In this document: positions 1-12,300 of the stretch, piece after piece
How the letters are laid out: every line of letters starts with the position of its first letter
How positions within the stretch are numbered: position 1 is the stretch's first letter
Origin: Guillardia theta CCMP2712
Taxonomy: Eukaryota; Cryptophyceae; Pyrenomonadales; Geminigeraceae
NCBI RefSeq assembly: GCF_000315625.1
Contig: NW_005434562.1
Location: forward strand, 54,258-118,257
DNA length: 64,000 nt
Direction: 5' to 3'
Translations under genes and position numbers: made by a program
The notes under the pieces: model-generated
What the model saw: only the letters and a program-made list of their open reading frames with translations
What the model was told of the DNA's origin: nothing
Databases searched by the model: none

Positions 1-155
1 ACTTCACCCCCCGATGTAGCCCCGACGCTCCTGCTGTCAGCTTCATCTAAGTCCAGCTGCACCCGAGCTGGAGGGCAGGGAGGCACCAGATGTAGACTAA
101 AGTGAACCAGCGGCGCTGCTGCCTCAAGACAATATGACAACCTTTATTACAAAGC

Positions 156-3100
156 TCAGCAGTTGGTCCAGTCTAACGTTGACACCGAGTTGGTCTGCGC
201 TGTTTGCGCCTTCTTCGTACAGAGAACCTGTGCCGGTCTCAGGGAAGAGCAGGAAGGAGGGAGGACGGCGGCAAGAGGAGGGAGGACGAGAGGAAAAGGA
301 GCAGGAAGAAATGGAGGGCAAGGAGAAGGGAGGAGCGGAGCGAGGAAGGAGAGGGGGGCAGGAGGGGGGGGAGAGAGAGCAAGCCATACACTCATCTCTA
401 GCAGCGCTTTCTCGATGGCAGCTGCAAACGCTTGTGAGCTTGCTGGGCTCTCCTCCTCCAGCTCCTCGACCGCCGAGCTCTCCCCTCTCCTGCATGGCAT
501 GCATGTCAAGAGCTGGACCTCAGCTGGACCCTCCCCCCACCTGTAGCAGACATGGAAGTAGATGTTGTCCTCGTTGACAAGGTATGACACCGCATACCCG
601 TCCTCTGCAACCGGCCCGAACCCCCCGCTGGGCCCTCGCTGACCTCATTCGTCAGCTCCTCCCCAGCTGGGATCCACCTTCCACACCTGTGCGGGCGCCT
701 GACTCGTCCAGAGCTTGACAGGGAGCGTGAAAGCTTCGTCCTCCAGCTCCGCACATGACACCCCGAGCTCCTTCGCCATCTGCTGTGGGAGTCAAGGAGA
801 GAACGAGCGACTGAAGAAGCAACGAGATGGAGCGGAGGAAGGAGAGGAAAGCAGAAAAGTGAAGGGTAGGCAAAAGATGGGAGGAACGGAAGGAAACCAT
901 TGCCACAGTGAATGAGCTGGAGATTAAGCAGAGAGGTGGGAGCAGGAGAAGAAGAGGTGGGAGCAGGAGAAGAAGAGGAGCTAGAGAAGGAGGGAGAGGA
1001 GGAGGAGGAGGAGGAGGAAGACGGACCATCTTCAGTCCGAAGAGATGCTTATCCACTCCATTCCCGTTCATTGCATCCTTCACTCGCTCGACTTGCGTCA
1101 CGCATGCCCTTCTCAGCAGGTGCAGCTTCGTCTCTGCTGCGGAGCTACAAGCGGCATGAGCACTGGGGGAAGGAGCCTCCTCCTCCTCCTCCTCCTCACC
1201 GATCCAGGTGTGCCATGGACTTGACGAACGCAACCGAGTCGCTCGAGACGGTCCTGCGTCAGACGAAGTGAGGAGTGGAGGAGAGAAGGAGGGAGGAAGA
1301 AGATATCAAGGAAGGCTGTGAGGACGTTGAGCGGAGGAAGAGAGGGAGGGCGGGAGGCAGGGGCAGGAAGGAGATCACGCAGGTCAAGCCTACCTTACGA
1401 CTTCCGTTCGCCCGTGGAAGAACTGGCGGGTGTGAGCAGTCTCTGTGCTCAGCGTGATGCAGCCGTGCAGGCGGTAGTAGGCAAGTTGAAGAGCCATCTG
1501 CGTCATCGATAACTCACATGCAGAGGGGATGGGTGAGGTCAGGGCGAAGAGGAGGGAGGAAAAGAGAAAGAAGGGAAGGAAGATGGGACGGTGAAGAGGA
1601 GGAGGAAGGAGAGGAGGAGGAGCAGTTCCTGCACGAAGGCATCCGGAGACATCTCGCACTTCTTAATGAAACCTTGTCAAGAGTCAGAAGCCGTCTGAGA
1701 GCTCTAGGGCTCCTCCACCTTTCCCAAAGTATCGCATGTTGAGGACATGCAGGTCTGTCTTCGAGACCAACTCCTCGTACTTGATCGACGCCTGCCAGTC
1801 CACAACCCTCAGCTGCAGGTCAGCTGGCCACAGCCCAGGTTCCCCACCTTGTCAATCGCCTCGGCGATATCGGAGGAGAGCTTCCACTTCAACCGGATCG
1901 TCTTCACTTTCTTCGCCCCTCCCTGTCGCTCTGCCGAGTTTGTCGCGCAGTCGTCGTGGGGGACGGAGAAGTTGAAGGCGGCGTTCTCGTGGTCGTGCAT
2001 GAAGCCGAAGAGATGGGAAGCCACTGGGGCGTCAGCCCAGGACCTGGTGGGCGTGAGAAGCAGGTTCGTGCTGAGACTTCATCGACCTCTCGACGTTGAC
2101 ACCGGCCGAACCGTCCTCGTACACGATCAACTGCCAAGAGCTTCAGCGTCTCCTCAGATCCTCCAGCATGCGGCGACCTGGAACGACTTGTCGAACCAGC
2201 GGTTGCGCCCGTCGCCGATGAAACTGCATCGCAGTCATCAGCGTCCCTGCGATCCCCTCGCTCTTCTCACGTCATCCTCGCTTGTTCAGACAGCGACGTT
2301 GCGTACGCGCCTTCCAGGACGAGAACAAACATTGCCGTCTCGATCTGCAGCTGAACATCAACAGATTCCCTTCAGGGCAGCGACCTGGTCTTACGATCGT
2401 CATCGAGCGCTCGTTCTCAGGGTCTACCTCGAACAACTTCGGAAAGATGTCAGCGACCTGCGCTTAAGTTCCTACTGGTCCAACCTTGAGACGGAGCCTC
2501 GCCCACGTGTCCCTCTCCTCTGATGTCAGAATGCCGACGGGCGGCTCTTGCTCGTGAGGCTGGAACATGATCGTCAGGCGAGCTGGTCCAACGTCATCCT
2601 GCCAGCCTCCAACCTGCAGTTGTTTGCAGTCCTCAATGATCGCCTTGATATTCTCCTGCAGCTCCTGGGGCAGCGATGAGGGCGGAAGGCACACAACAAC
2701 CACAGAATCACCTGGACAGTGAGAGCGATCCCGTCGTCGTGAAAGACATTCATCTTGTACATCTGTCCCTTGATGAGGATAACAATGTGTGCACTCCTAC
2801 GCAAACGCTCATGTCAACTCAGGCTCAAGCGAGGAGAAACCACCTTGTCGGCAAGAATGTGAACAATTCATCGCAACCTTCTCGTGGTACCCTGCAGGTA
2901 AAGAACACACGACGATACTGGGATGACACGTTTCAAATGCAAACATCTCAAGGCTTTTATGGCACCTGCCACATGCACAACGGCACATAACCCATGATCT
3001 GCAGAGGCTCGAGCTTCTCTCGGTTCTGTCGGGCGCATGTCAGCCTCTTACTTGTGCTCGAGCCTGTCTCACCAGGTGTCGCATGAATCTGATCGCCCCC

Positions 3101-3751
3101 GATACCAGCCAGGAAGCCCTCCAGGATTGCGAGCAGGAGCTGAGCAGTCTACATTTCAGCGAACCAGCTTGCAAGCTCGTCACTGAAGCTCACGGTGAAT
3201 CAGGTCGGTCAAGGCCGTACCAGTTCCCATAGACTGTGATGTCAAGCTCATTCGTGATGCTCGAGGTGAGGGCGGCAACGTACCCGGAAGGGGAAGACGA
3301 CACCTGAGGAAGTGCTCCTTCTCCCACCATTCCTGCGCAACTCCATCAACCCGCTCCTTCCTGCCTTCTGCCTCCTTGTGATCAACCTCTAGCCAGGACG
3401 AGATGCCCTCCAACGCTCGCGCTCGCTTCACTAGAGCTCGCTGCATCTTCTCACCGACACCGCCTACCGATCAACGTGAGGACAAGCGACGAACCCAGCA
3501 GGCAGCAAACCGGCCGACGCGAATTGCAGCACTACTTGCGCGCTGCTCTCCCAGTCCGCAGACGACATCAAGGGCCTTACGCTGTCCAGGAAGCGGTGGC
3601 AGGTGTCTCGTAGCTTCGGAACAGGGAGAGGAGGAAGGGTGTCTTGAACGGCATAGAGGCTCCTTGGTCGCCTCCCCCGAAGCCATCGCTCAAAGGCGAT
3701 CCACTGATACAGGCGGTGAGACAAGAGAAAGATAAACAAGATGATCGACAC
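156..3751 (-). CDS. Choline/carnitine O-acyltransferase family protein, many short introns
   Basis: The family moves acyl groups between CoA and carnitine or choline. I could read it through about a dozen exons. The N-terminus has the family opening (LPPLPVPKLRDTCHRFLDSV, near 3640). Next come an EWWEKEHFLR segment (3330), PLCMWQ-YRRVFFTCRVPREG (3010-2900), a strand VILIKGQMYKMNVFHDDG (2760), LTSEERDTW (2520), NRWFDKSFQ (2180), ALQLAYYRLHG plus a HGRTEVVR box (1490-1390), DKHLFGLKMV (1040) and GGFGPVAEDGYAVSYL (600). Introns are about 43-60 nt, for example 2044-2086. The catalytic-loop motif, EHxWADAP in relatives, reads E-R-S-W-A-D-A-P here, with the Arg codon split across that intron. The first Met opens a hydrophobic stretch that may be a targeting sequence. 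The last exon, ending at 156, is the least certain. The family call is safe; substrate and activity are not known. Confidence 0.88.
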
Positions 3752-4530
3752 AACCTTCCACAGAATCCATACGCATCCTAGATACAGCCTTTGTCGGAGT
3801 TGAATGCTGGAGCTTGTTTTCAGCCCTCCAATCTACTCCAATCAGCCGATCCTCTCAAATCTCAACAGACACATTCAACCTTTCCATGCTCCTTGTACAG
3901 CCATGCGCGGTGCCGAAGTAGAAAACGCATCAACAGCCTGTGACATCGATGATTTCTAACCCTGCTTGGAAAGTAATAGCAAACCGGCCAGGCGATAGGT
4001 AGCTTGTCACAAGAATGACGGAGGCAACCAAGCTTGTGCACGCCAACCCAAGGCTGTTGCAACAGCAGAATACATCAATGATATGTGAAGCATACATCCC
4101 GTGAGGACTCTCTATTCGAAGAATACATCTCCTTGACATGTAAGGGAAACTCGGGTCGCATCGAATTGTTTTGCAGAAGATACAACACACACCACAAGAA
4201 TGTATGACAATAGTGCTCGATGTTCATCTGATAGGCCTTGGGGCTGTAATACAGCTGACAGGAAGCAGAGCCAAGTACTCAAGGAGAGAAATAAACGTCA
4301 CAGAGCTGGAGTATTCCACTTTCACAGAGCAGCTGGTTGGCCAAGTGCACAAGCACACAACATGCAGCATATCAGAGAAGCATGCGCTACAACGACATGC
4401 GCGCACACACAGTGCAGCGGGAGATGGACATGAAACCGATGCTAGTTCAACCCTCCATCGCTCACCGTGAGCCGCGAGACAGACCCCGCCATGCCATCGG
4501 CATTGCACTGGCGGGGGTTCCGTACGTAGG
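3752..4530. other. Intergenic, no gene recognised
   Basis: Short open frames on both strands show neither splice-linked similarity nor codon structure. This is the upstream flank of the acyltransferase gene. Confidence 0.5.
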
Positions 4531-4960
4531 GTGGGGGTGGGAGCCATGTATCTAGGGGGTGGTGTAGGTACAGCAAAGGGGTCATGAATATTTGCAGGGG
4601 TGGTACAGGGGTAGTTTTCAGGTACGCAGTTGAAGGGGAAGGAAAATTTTCAGGTCAAAAGGAGGGGTACTTTGAGGAAAAGTAGGGGTGGACCGAAACA
4701 TCAGTAATAGTGAATCAGGGGGTATAGAGGGGTAGGGGTACTTCTATCTCAACCAAGGGTGGGTAGAAGGTTCTTGAAACTGGAGTAAACTAGGTAGGGG
4801 GTGGTCCGAGATGTTTACACGGGTGTTTATGGGGGAAATCGTGGGGTAGTTGCACCTTGAGGTAGGGTCCAATTTGCAGTAAATCGGGGGGTAGTGAATC
4901 TGTACATCACCGGTCATTTGAATAAGAACATTCAGGGTGGGGGTACCAAGAACCCTCACT
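4530..4960. repeat. GGGGTA-rich degenerate repeat island
   Basis: The tract is dominated by irregularly spaced GGGGTA, GGGGTAG and GGGGGT words. The same composition recurs at about 19065-19195, 41700-41800 and 53010-53120, and as CCCCTAC on this strand at 26255-26660. No coding frame is seen. Confidence 0.6.
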
Positions 4961-4983
4961 GAAGGGATGCATCTAACGACCAG

Positions 4984-5055
4984 ACGAGGGAGGGAGGGAG
5001 GGAGGGAGGGAGGGAGGGAGGGAGGGAGGGAGGAGGGAGGGAGGAGGAGGAGGGA
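4984..5055. repeat. (GGGA)n / GGAGG simple repeat at gap edge
   Basis: A purine tetramer run leads directly into the assembly gap and probably caused the assembly break. A second short GGGA run lies at 5430-5453. Confidence 0.85.
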
Positions 5056-5155
5056 NNNNNNNNNNNNNNNNNNNNNNNNNNNNNNNNNNNNNNNNNNNNN
5101 NNNNNNNNNNNNNNNNNNNNNNNNNNNNNNNNNNNNNNNNNNNNNNNNNNNNNNN
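5056..5155. other. Assembly gap (100 N)
   Basis: Exactly 100 undetermined bases, the usual placeholder for a scaffold gap of unknown true size. Confidence 0.98.
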
Positions 5156-6205
5156 CGAGCAAATATCCGGACTCTTAGCATCCGCCGGGCATTCAGGGTT
5201 CCTTAGCGCAGTGAAAGACTGCAGTCGGTCCCACAACGGGCCCGGCCGCCAGGATCGGGTCCAGAAACAGCGGTCTAAAGGGAGGTTTTCTTCCCCTGGG
5301 AGAAATGTCCTATGGGTTAAGGATCCGAAATATAAAGAAGTCCCATTTCGCTCCACGTGATGCGTTACGTGCCTGGTCACGTTAGCCTTTCACCCGGGTC
5401 AGGGTCCCCGTCACCCGGCGATCAAGTTAGGGAGGGAGGGAGGGAGGGAGGGGAGGAAAGATGATACCAGAGGATGACTGAGGGGAAAGGGGGAAAAAGT
5501 GAGAAAAGTCTACTGTAGAAAGATGCAAGAGATGAGCAGGTGCAAGGCGAGCTGTGTGCTGCGATCATAGTCGTGGGTTACACTTTCGACATGAGAGGGA
5601 ACGAGTAAGTGATGGAAAGAGAAATGAAACTGGAGAAGGGAGCAATCATTGTTGTAGCACAATTCAATCATACTGATCTCCTCAGGTGATTCCCACCTCC
5701 CTCTTTAAGGCAAGCAAGGCTAGAAAGATGGAGAATGAAACGGGAGAGCTGAAACAGAGATGAAGAAGCACAAGGGTGATGATAGCGAGTGCGGTCGAGG
5801 GGTACAGAGAGGGAGAGGGAGAGAGTTGGAGTGATTTCTCCCTTCCTTTACCTCAAGCAAGATCCCCTTCTCTGTCCACAGATCATTTTATATACCAATC
5901 ATGCCACGAGTCTCTGTCGAGCTTTTACTCTTCCCTTCCAGTACCCCGCCTCCCACCTTCCTCTTCCCTCTTTGATGGCATGAAAGGCGTGAGATGCAGG
6001 CATGAAGGCTGTCTGCACTCAGGAACAGATTCATGACAGGGATCAAGATTCGACTTTGAAAGCAGGTGTAGCAAGGTGGTTGGGGTCAATCTTGCTGCAG
6101 CCTCTGCATCAGGGCATCGGCGATATGACACTATGTCATCATTAAAATTGGAAGCTGATACGATTCAAAGCGGCATGACTGAATTGACATTTGTATTGAT
6201 ACCTC
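5156..6205. other. Intergenic, no gene recognised
   Basis: The stretch contains a GGGCCCGGCC word near 5237 and a CACGTG near 5355. The word resembles those near several gene starts in this window. Open frames are short and unconvincing. Confidence 0.45.
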
Positions 6206-6210
6206 GCAAC

Positions 6211-6266
6211 TTAGATAACTTGATCACATAGATAACTTGATTACTTGGATAACTTGATAGCTCGAT
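6211..6266. repeat. Imperfect tandem GATAACTTGAT repeat
   Basis: The word GATAACTTGAT occurs three times with about 17-nt spacing, just downstream of the stop of the giant surface-protein gene. It may lie in that gene's 3' UTR. Confidence 0.7.
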
Positions 6267-6342
6267 TACTTTCTCCACTCACACTACAGTCACCATGTGC
6301 TTCCCTATCGACCAACAAGGCTTCCAGCCGCCCTCAGTCGTC

Positions 6343-9300
6343 TCAAGCAAACATGAAGGGGAGGCCATATTGAAGCTTTCCCGTCAGGCTGGTGGCAGGA
6401 GGTTCCTGATATGGTGGCACGTTGTCGCTGGGAGCCTCGTGCACCTCCGGAACCGCGACCTCCTCATCTCTCCCTGTCCTCGCAGCCTCACGTGAAGTCG
6501 GTTTGGCGGTCGGCAAGGAGTACTTGTAGATGAGCAAGCCGATGCCGAAGACAAACACGGGGATCAGGACTGACAGCAGGACGATGAGCATGAGCGAGGG
6601 TCCACCGGTATCCTTAGCCTCGACCCCCGGCGGGGTAGTCAGAGGGACTTCCTTGTCAGCCGCCGTGCTCGAATCAGGAGCAGAGGTGCTTTCAACTTCA
6701 GCCTTGCTCGTTGCTGGGGAGCTGCTGGTGCTTTCAACGACGGTCGTGTTGCCAGCGGTGCCAACGGTGACGATGCTCAGAGTCGCTCCTTGGATCACCT
6801 GGACATTGATGCTCTGCTTGCTCAACTCCGCGCTGAGGGCTGACTGCGTCAGCTGCTTGCTCACCGACTTCCAGTCCGCGTTCAGGTCGAGCAGGATCTT
6901 GATCACCAGGTCGGAGCTGACCAGGAGCAGCCTCCTGGCAGGGGTCAGCTGACCACCCTGGCCCTCCACCTGTACACGATCTGAGCTCACATTGACGAGT
7001 CTAGCGACGGAGGCGAGCAGGGTCTGCCTCAGAGCTTCTGCTGTTGCATTCTCGCTGCTGATACGGACGGTCATGGTCACCTGCAGCTGCCCCTGCCTGC
7101 CGCCCGCGGCACCGGAGGGGAGACAGAGCGCGTCCTGCTGAGTCGATCCTTCAGCGCAGCCCACGAGTTGCACCTCTCCTGCCGAGCAGTTCTTGCACAC
7201 CCTGCAGGATCCTGTTGATCCTCCTCCGCACGCCGACCGGTAGAAGCCTGAGGCACAGCTGAGCTGAGAGCAGGGAGAGCATCTCCTGTCTTGCTGCGAC
7301 GTGCACGGCTGGACCTGATACTGACCCGCGTCACAGGTCGAGCAGGTCACACACGATCCCTTCGACTCGTTCCCGCAGCCCTGCAGGTACTGCTGCTGGG
7401 AGCAGTTCTTGCTGTAAAGCTCGCAGTCGTAACTTTTTGGGTCGCCGACCACAACGAGGCTAAAATCCTGGGGGGCAGTCGACTGCATCAGCCTCCTCGA
7501 GTCCAGCTGGCGGAGGCTGCACTTACACGTCACAGTCTCTCTGGTCAGGTCCACGAGCTCCACTTCACAGGCATCGCTCTGAAAGCTGTTGTTGCTCCAC
7601 CTCAGACACCTTGCCGTCAACCGATCCGATCGCAGCGCTGACAGCAGCGCGCCCCTCCTTATGGGGGTCGACACCAGCAGGAAGCCCAGCTGACGCGTCG
7701 CCGCCTGCCGCACGGAGGCGCCGAGGAGGGGAGAGAGCGGAGAGGAACCGTTGATCAGACCTTGAAACAACTTGTAGACCCGCACCGAGACCGAGGTGGT
7801 ATCCTGGGTCGCAACCTGACCAGAGGAAAGACGAAAGCCAAAAGAAACATTCTTGGTGGAGAACAAGCCTTCCAAGACTGTCGGGACACTCACAGCAAAC
7901 GTCCCTGCCTGCACCTGCTCCTCGGTCTTGAGGAAGACGGCTTGCGCGATGTTGGGCTTGACCAGCGCGAGCTCCTGTCCTACCACCAGAGTGTCCAAGA
8001 AGCCTAGAGAAACAGCGAGCAAGGTCGACTGCATGCGGTTGACCAGCTGAGCATCGAGCTGCGAGTAGCTGGCGAAGTACCACGACATGGCGTCACCAAA
8101 CAAGTCAAGCGAGTGCGACAGCATGTCCTGGCCGACCTGACCCGAGTACCTGCGGACAAGGCCTTCAGCCAGCTGCGTCGCCTCCTCGACTGACGTGTTG
8201 CTCTGAGCACGACTCTCGCTGCTTGTGCTGGCCAGCGTGCTCAGGGAGTCGGAGAAGAAGGACTGAGTCATGGGGTAGGACGCGTAGGCCTGCCTCGCTA
8301 GGGTCAACATGTAGACCACGAGGGAGCGAGCGACAGCTTCGCTGGTCGAGTTCGAGCTGATCTGGTTGGTGAGGTCGAGGGATACCGAAGTCATGAGCTG
8401 GTTCAGCCCTGCCATGTCTTGCGTCTGCGACTTCTCCAGCAGGTCGCTCTTGATTCCCGTCCAGTCCGTGCCAGCCGCTAGCAGCCGCCTGCCGCTCGCC
8501 GCAGTCGTCACCAGGTCCTGCAGCACAGGCGTCGCGGCTCCTCTGCTGTCTCGAACGATGGCGTTGATCTGGATGGCAGAGCTGGACGGCAGCCTGAGGC
8601 TCAGGAACGGGAGAGACGTCGGCTGGAACCACTTGCTCACCAGCTCTCCGTCCTGCACGAACGAGAAGCCAAACTCGTAGGATGGAGGAGCGTCGGTGTC
8701 AATCCAGTTGGTGCACGTGACCACGAATTCGTCTAGTAACGGCCTCCCGTCCTTCCTGCAGTCGCCGGAGCTCGAGGCGACGCAGGCAGCACAGGATCCT
8801 CCTTGAGGTGGCGTGTTGACCTGGAAGCTCGTCGACGACGTCCCGACACTCCCGTTGACAAGGCAGTCAAGTTTGACAAGGTAGACTGAGCCTGAAGTGA
8901 AGACGGATGTGCTGGTCTGCACCAGGAAGGTAGCGCCCTTCTGTCCGAAAGGAAACACCCCGGTTGCCTCGTACGGCACGTTGAGAGTCGGTTGGATGGT
9001 CCAAGTGTAAGAAGGAGAGGGGTAAGGGCAGGAGGCCTGGAAGACAACAGTCTCTTGCTGGTTCACTATCCCAACAGCGCCGTCAAACGCCGAGATGCTC
9101 GAGGTGATCATGACCGTGGGTACGAACCCCTTGACAACCTGGACGTTCTTGCTTGCTGTGGAAGGTGTCTTGGCGCCCTTTGACGCCATCAACAAGAAGG
9201 TATAGAACAAGTCTCCTGTCGCTGACAGCGAGCCAGCCGGCAAGGTAACCTGAGGTGTCTGCTGCTGCCCCAGCTGGAGGCCAGCGATCTGGCAAGGTTG

Positions 9301-12300
9301 GGAGACGAAACCGTCGGAGAAGTAACAGCTCCAGAGGTAGGAGAGCCCTTGATCCGCCCCCTTCCTCAGATCCAAGTCTCTAGAGCCGCTTCCGTCCAGC
9401 TGCAATGCCGAGCTCTCCGACACCTGGATCAGATCTCCCCCAGCTATGGAGGCCACGAGCGGCAGGTTGCCGGTCACGATGGTGTAGCGAGCTGTCGTCG
9501 ATACCGAGCTGTCTCCCAGCATGCTGACGGTCAGGTCGAACGTGTACGTGCTGCCAGCTTGCAGCTCGTACTTGGGTATCCACAGTTGTGAGGTGCTGCT
9601 GGGAATGTAGCTGGGAGACACGGTGGGGCCGGAAGACTGTGTCCAGCGGAATACCATGTCGTTCTTGGCGACAGGGCAGGAGGAGAAGACGGCAGTGGCG
9701 GTGAGAGTCACGTCCTGGTCCACCAAGGTGGAGAAGGGAGACTGGGGAGCGAAGACGACGGTGGGAGAAGGGAAGGCCTTCTTCGTCACGGACACCACAG
9801 CCTCCTTGCTGGAGAAACCCAAGAAGTCCTTCACTGTCACTCCGATCGTGTACGTCTTGCCTGCTGTCGTCATCTGCGGCACGCCAGCGTCGAACTGCAC
9901 AGTGCTGGTGCTGGGGAGGAGGTCGGTGAGGAACGCGTTCAGCCCGTCGTCGTTCAGACACCTCCAGCTGTAGCTCAGCTGCCTGGCGCTCTTGGAGAGA
10001 GCTCGGAGGGTCAGGGGAGAGCAGGGGTCCACCTCTTGAGGGGCGCTGACTTGCACGGAAGGATACAGGGGCGAGACTGGCGTCCCGACCCTCACAGTCT
10101 CCAGCATTGGCATCGAGACTTGGTTCTTCGACCGGACGCCCCTGATGGTGACGGCTGACCCTGGCAAGACGGTGGCTCCGGCGGAGAGGAAGATGTTGAA
10201 AGATTGATCCGAAGTCCAGACGCACTTTGGAGCTGTCTGCCCCAGCAGCCCAGCGTCACTCCCCACGATCTCACTGCAAGACTCGGAGGAAGCGAACTTG
10301 ACCCTCCCGTCCGTGCTCTGGTCGAACACGACGATCACGAAGGCCCCGGTCGGATCGAAGTTGGCTGAGACCACCTGGGGGCTGCCCCAGTACACCAAGT
10401 CTGTGAGAGCCACCACTGTCGGATCTGACCTCATGGTCACCTGGAACTTGACCGTGGCCGTCCCAGCTGAGAGTGTGCAGGAGTTGCAGGTGAACTGAGG
10501 GGGAGTGAGCAAGATGGTGATGATGGTCGCGTTGCAGGTCAGGACGGTGAAGTCAGCTCGGAGAGAGCCTACGGAGACGACGAGCTGATCCTCAGCAGCA
10601 GACTTGCTCGTCAGGGGGACGTTCTTGATGGACGCCGTCAATGGCGAGGGGTTCGTCACAGAGGCAACGCAGGCGGCTGAGAGGCATCGGACCTCTCTCC
10701 GATCGTCGATGAACTGCATCTGGAACGCCACTGTCCAGCTCAGCATCGAGTTCCCGCTCGTCCTGAGAGTGATCGACCCGTCAAGAGACCCGAAGGTCTG
10801 AAGTTGCGGCATGCGAGCTGAGAACAGCGCCCGTTGGCGGTCAAGCACCAGGACTGGGGTCACCCCAGCAGGCAGGTCAGCCACTGCTTGATTCAACCCG
10901 ACGGTGATACCGAAGGCGGCAGAGCCGACGAGTTTCCCATCAGCCCCGACGCTCGAGCTGATCCACTCGTCAATGTTGTCAACCGTCAATTGTAGGACGT
11001 TGTTGTTGCCCTGCTGCTGCTGGTCTGACCAAGTCACAAACCCTGCCTGCGCGGCCTTCCCACCTCCGCAAGCCCCGTTCACGATGCACGTGCTCCCAGG
11101 ATTGCACATCGGGCAGAAGCGGACGAGTCTGACAGCTGGGGGCGGCTGATAGTAGGTGAACGTAGTCGAGGTCTCTCTGACAAACCCTCTCTGTGCTCCA
11201 GCGCTCCCCTGCTTCACGCTGATGGTGGTTTGACCTGAAGTCGCTCCTCCCAGCACCTCTCGTGCTGGAGGGACGATGACCTGGAGCTCGGTGACAGCCG
11301 TCGTGCTTGTGAGCCCCACGATGCCGCAGTAGACGGGGCACGTCGGGATCACACAGCGACACTCAACGCTACCAAACGTCAGCACAACCTCAGCTGGGGT
11401 TGTCACGACCGGGAAGTTGACGATCCTGAGGGTCGTCATGAGGGATTTGTCGCCCACCAGGTTCGGATAGGTTGTGCCTTGTGTTGTCGCCACGCTGGGC
11501 ACGATGCTGATGACTGACGGCCTGTTCGCGTAGTCGAAGTAAAACTTCGCCACCTGGTTGTTCAATCCGTTGGCTACCACCCCGACTGCACTTCCAGCGC
11601 TTGCAGCTGAGGGAGCGACGTAAGCAAGAGACACAAGATTCGATGCGAGATTTTGACTGAGAGGCAGGACCTCGACGTTGGTGCTCTGCACAGAGACAGT
11701 GATGGAGGAGGAGGAGTTGATAGACAACAACCCCCAGGCTGACACATTCATCTTGATGCCTCCGTCCACCGGGCAATCGATCGGGTTGACTTGAGCAGGA
11801 GGGATGAGGTAGAAGAAGTCTTGATAGCCGACCTTGTGAGTTCCGTTGCTTATCTCCACCTCACTCGCTCCTGGAAAGGACCAAGGAGGAACAACAAAGT
11901 CCACCTGCAGCATCCCGTTGACAAGTCTTACCCTCACGTTCTCAGCTCGCAACGTCGCAGACTCGACTGCGAAAGTGACGTTGATACCTGGTGCGTCGGC
12001 CTTGCACTGAGAAGACAACAAGCAAGCAGGGATCAAGTTCTCCAGCATGGCCGTAGCCGTAGAAGATTGAGCGAGGCAGCTAGTATCGCTCGGTTGCATG
12101 CAGATGTACTGCGAGGATGGCTGGAAGAATCGGATCTTAGGTTGATTGCTCGCTAGGTAGTCAAAGCTGTAGGAGATCGAGATGTTGTGGATCTTGATCA
12201 CAACTTGAACCGAGCCAACGAAGTTGTCAACAGCCGGCATCGTGAGAGTCAAGTCCACGACCGAACACTCGGGATACAGGCAGTTGGGGTTTCTAGAGCT

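Noticed and set aside
4530-4960. Telomere repeat
   Set aside because: GGGGTA words have no fixed period, and unique genes lie on both sides.
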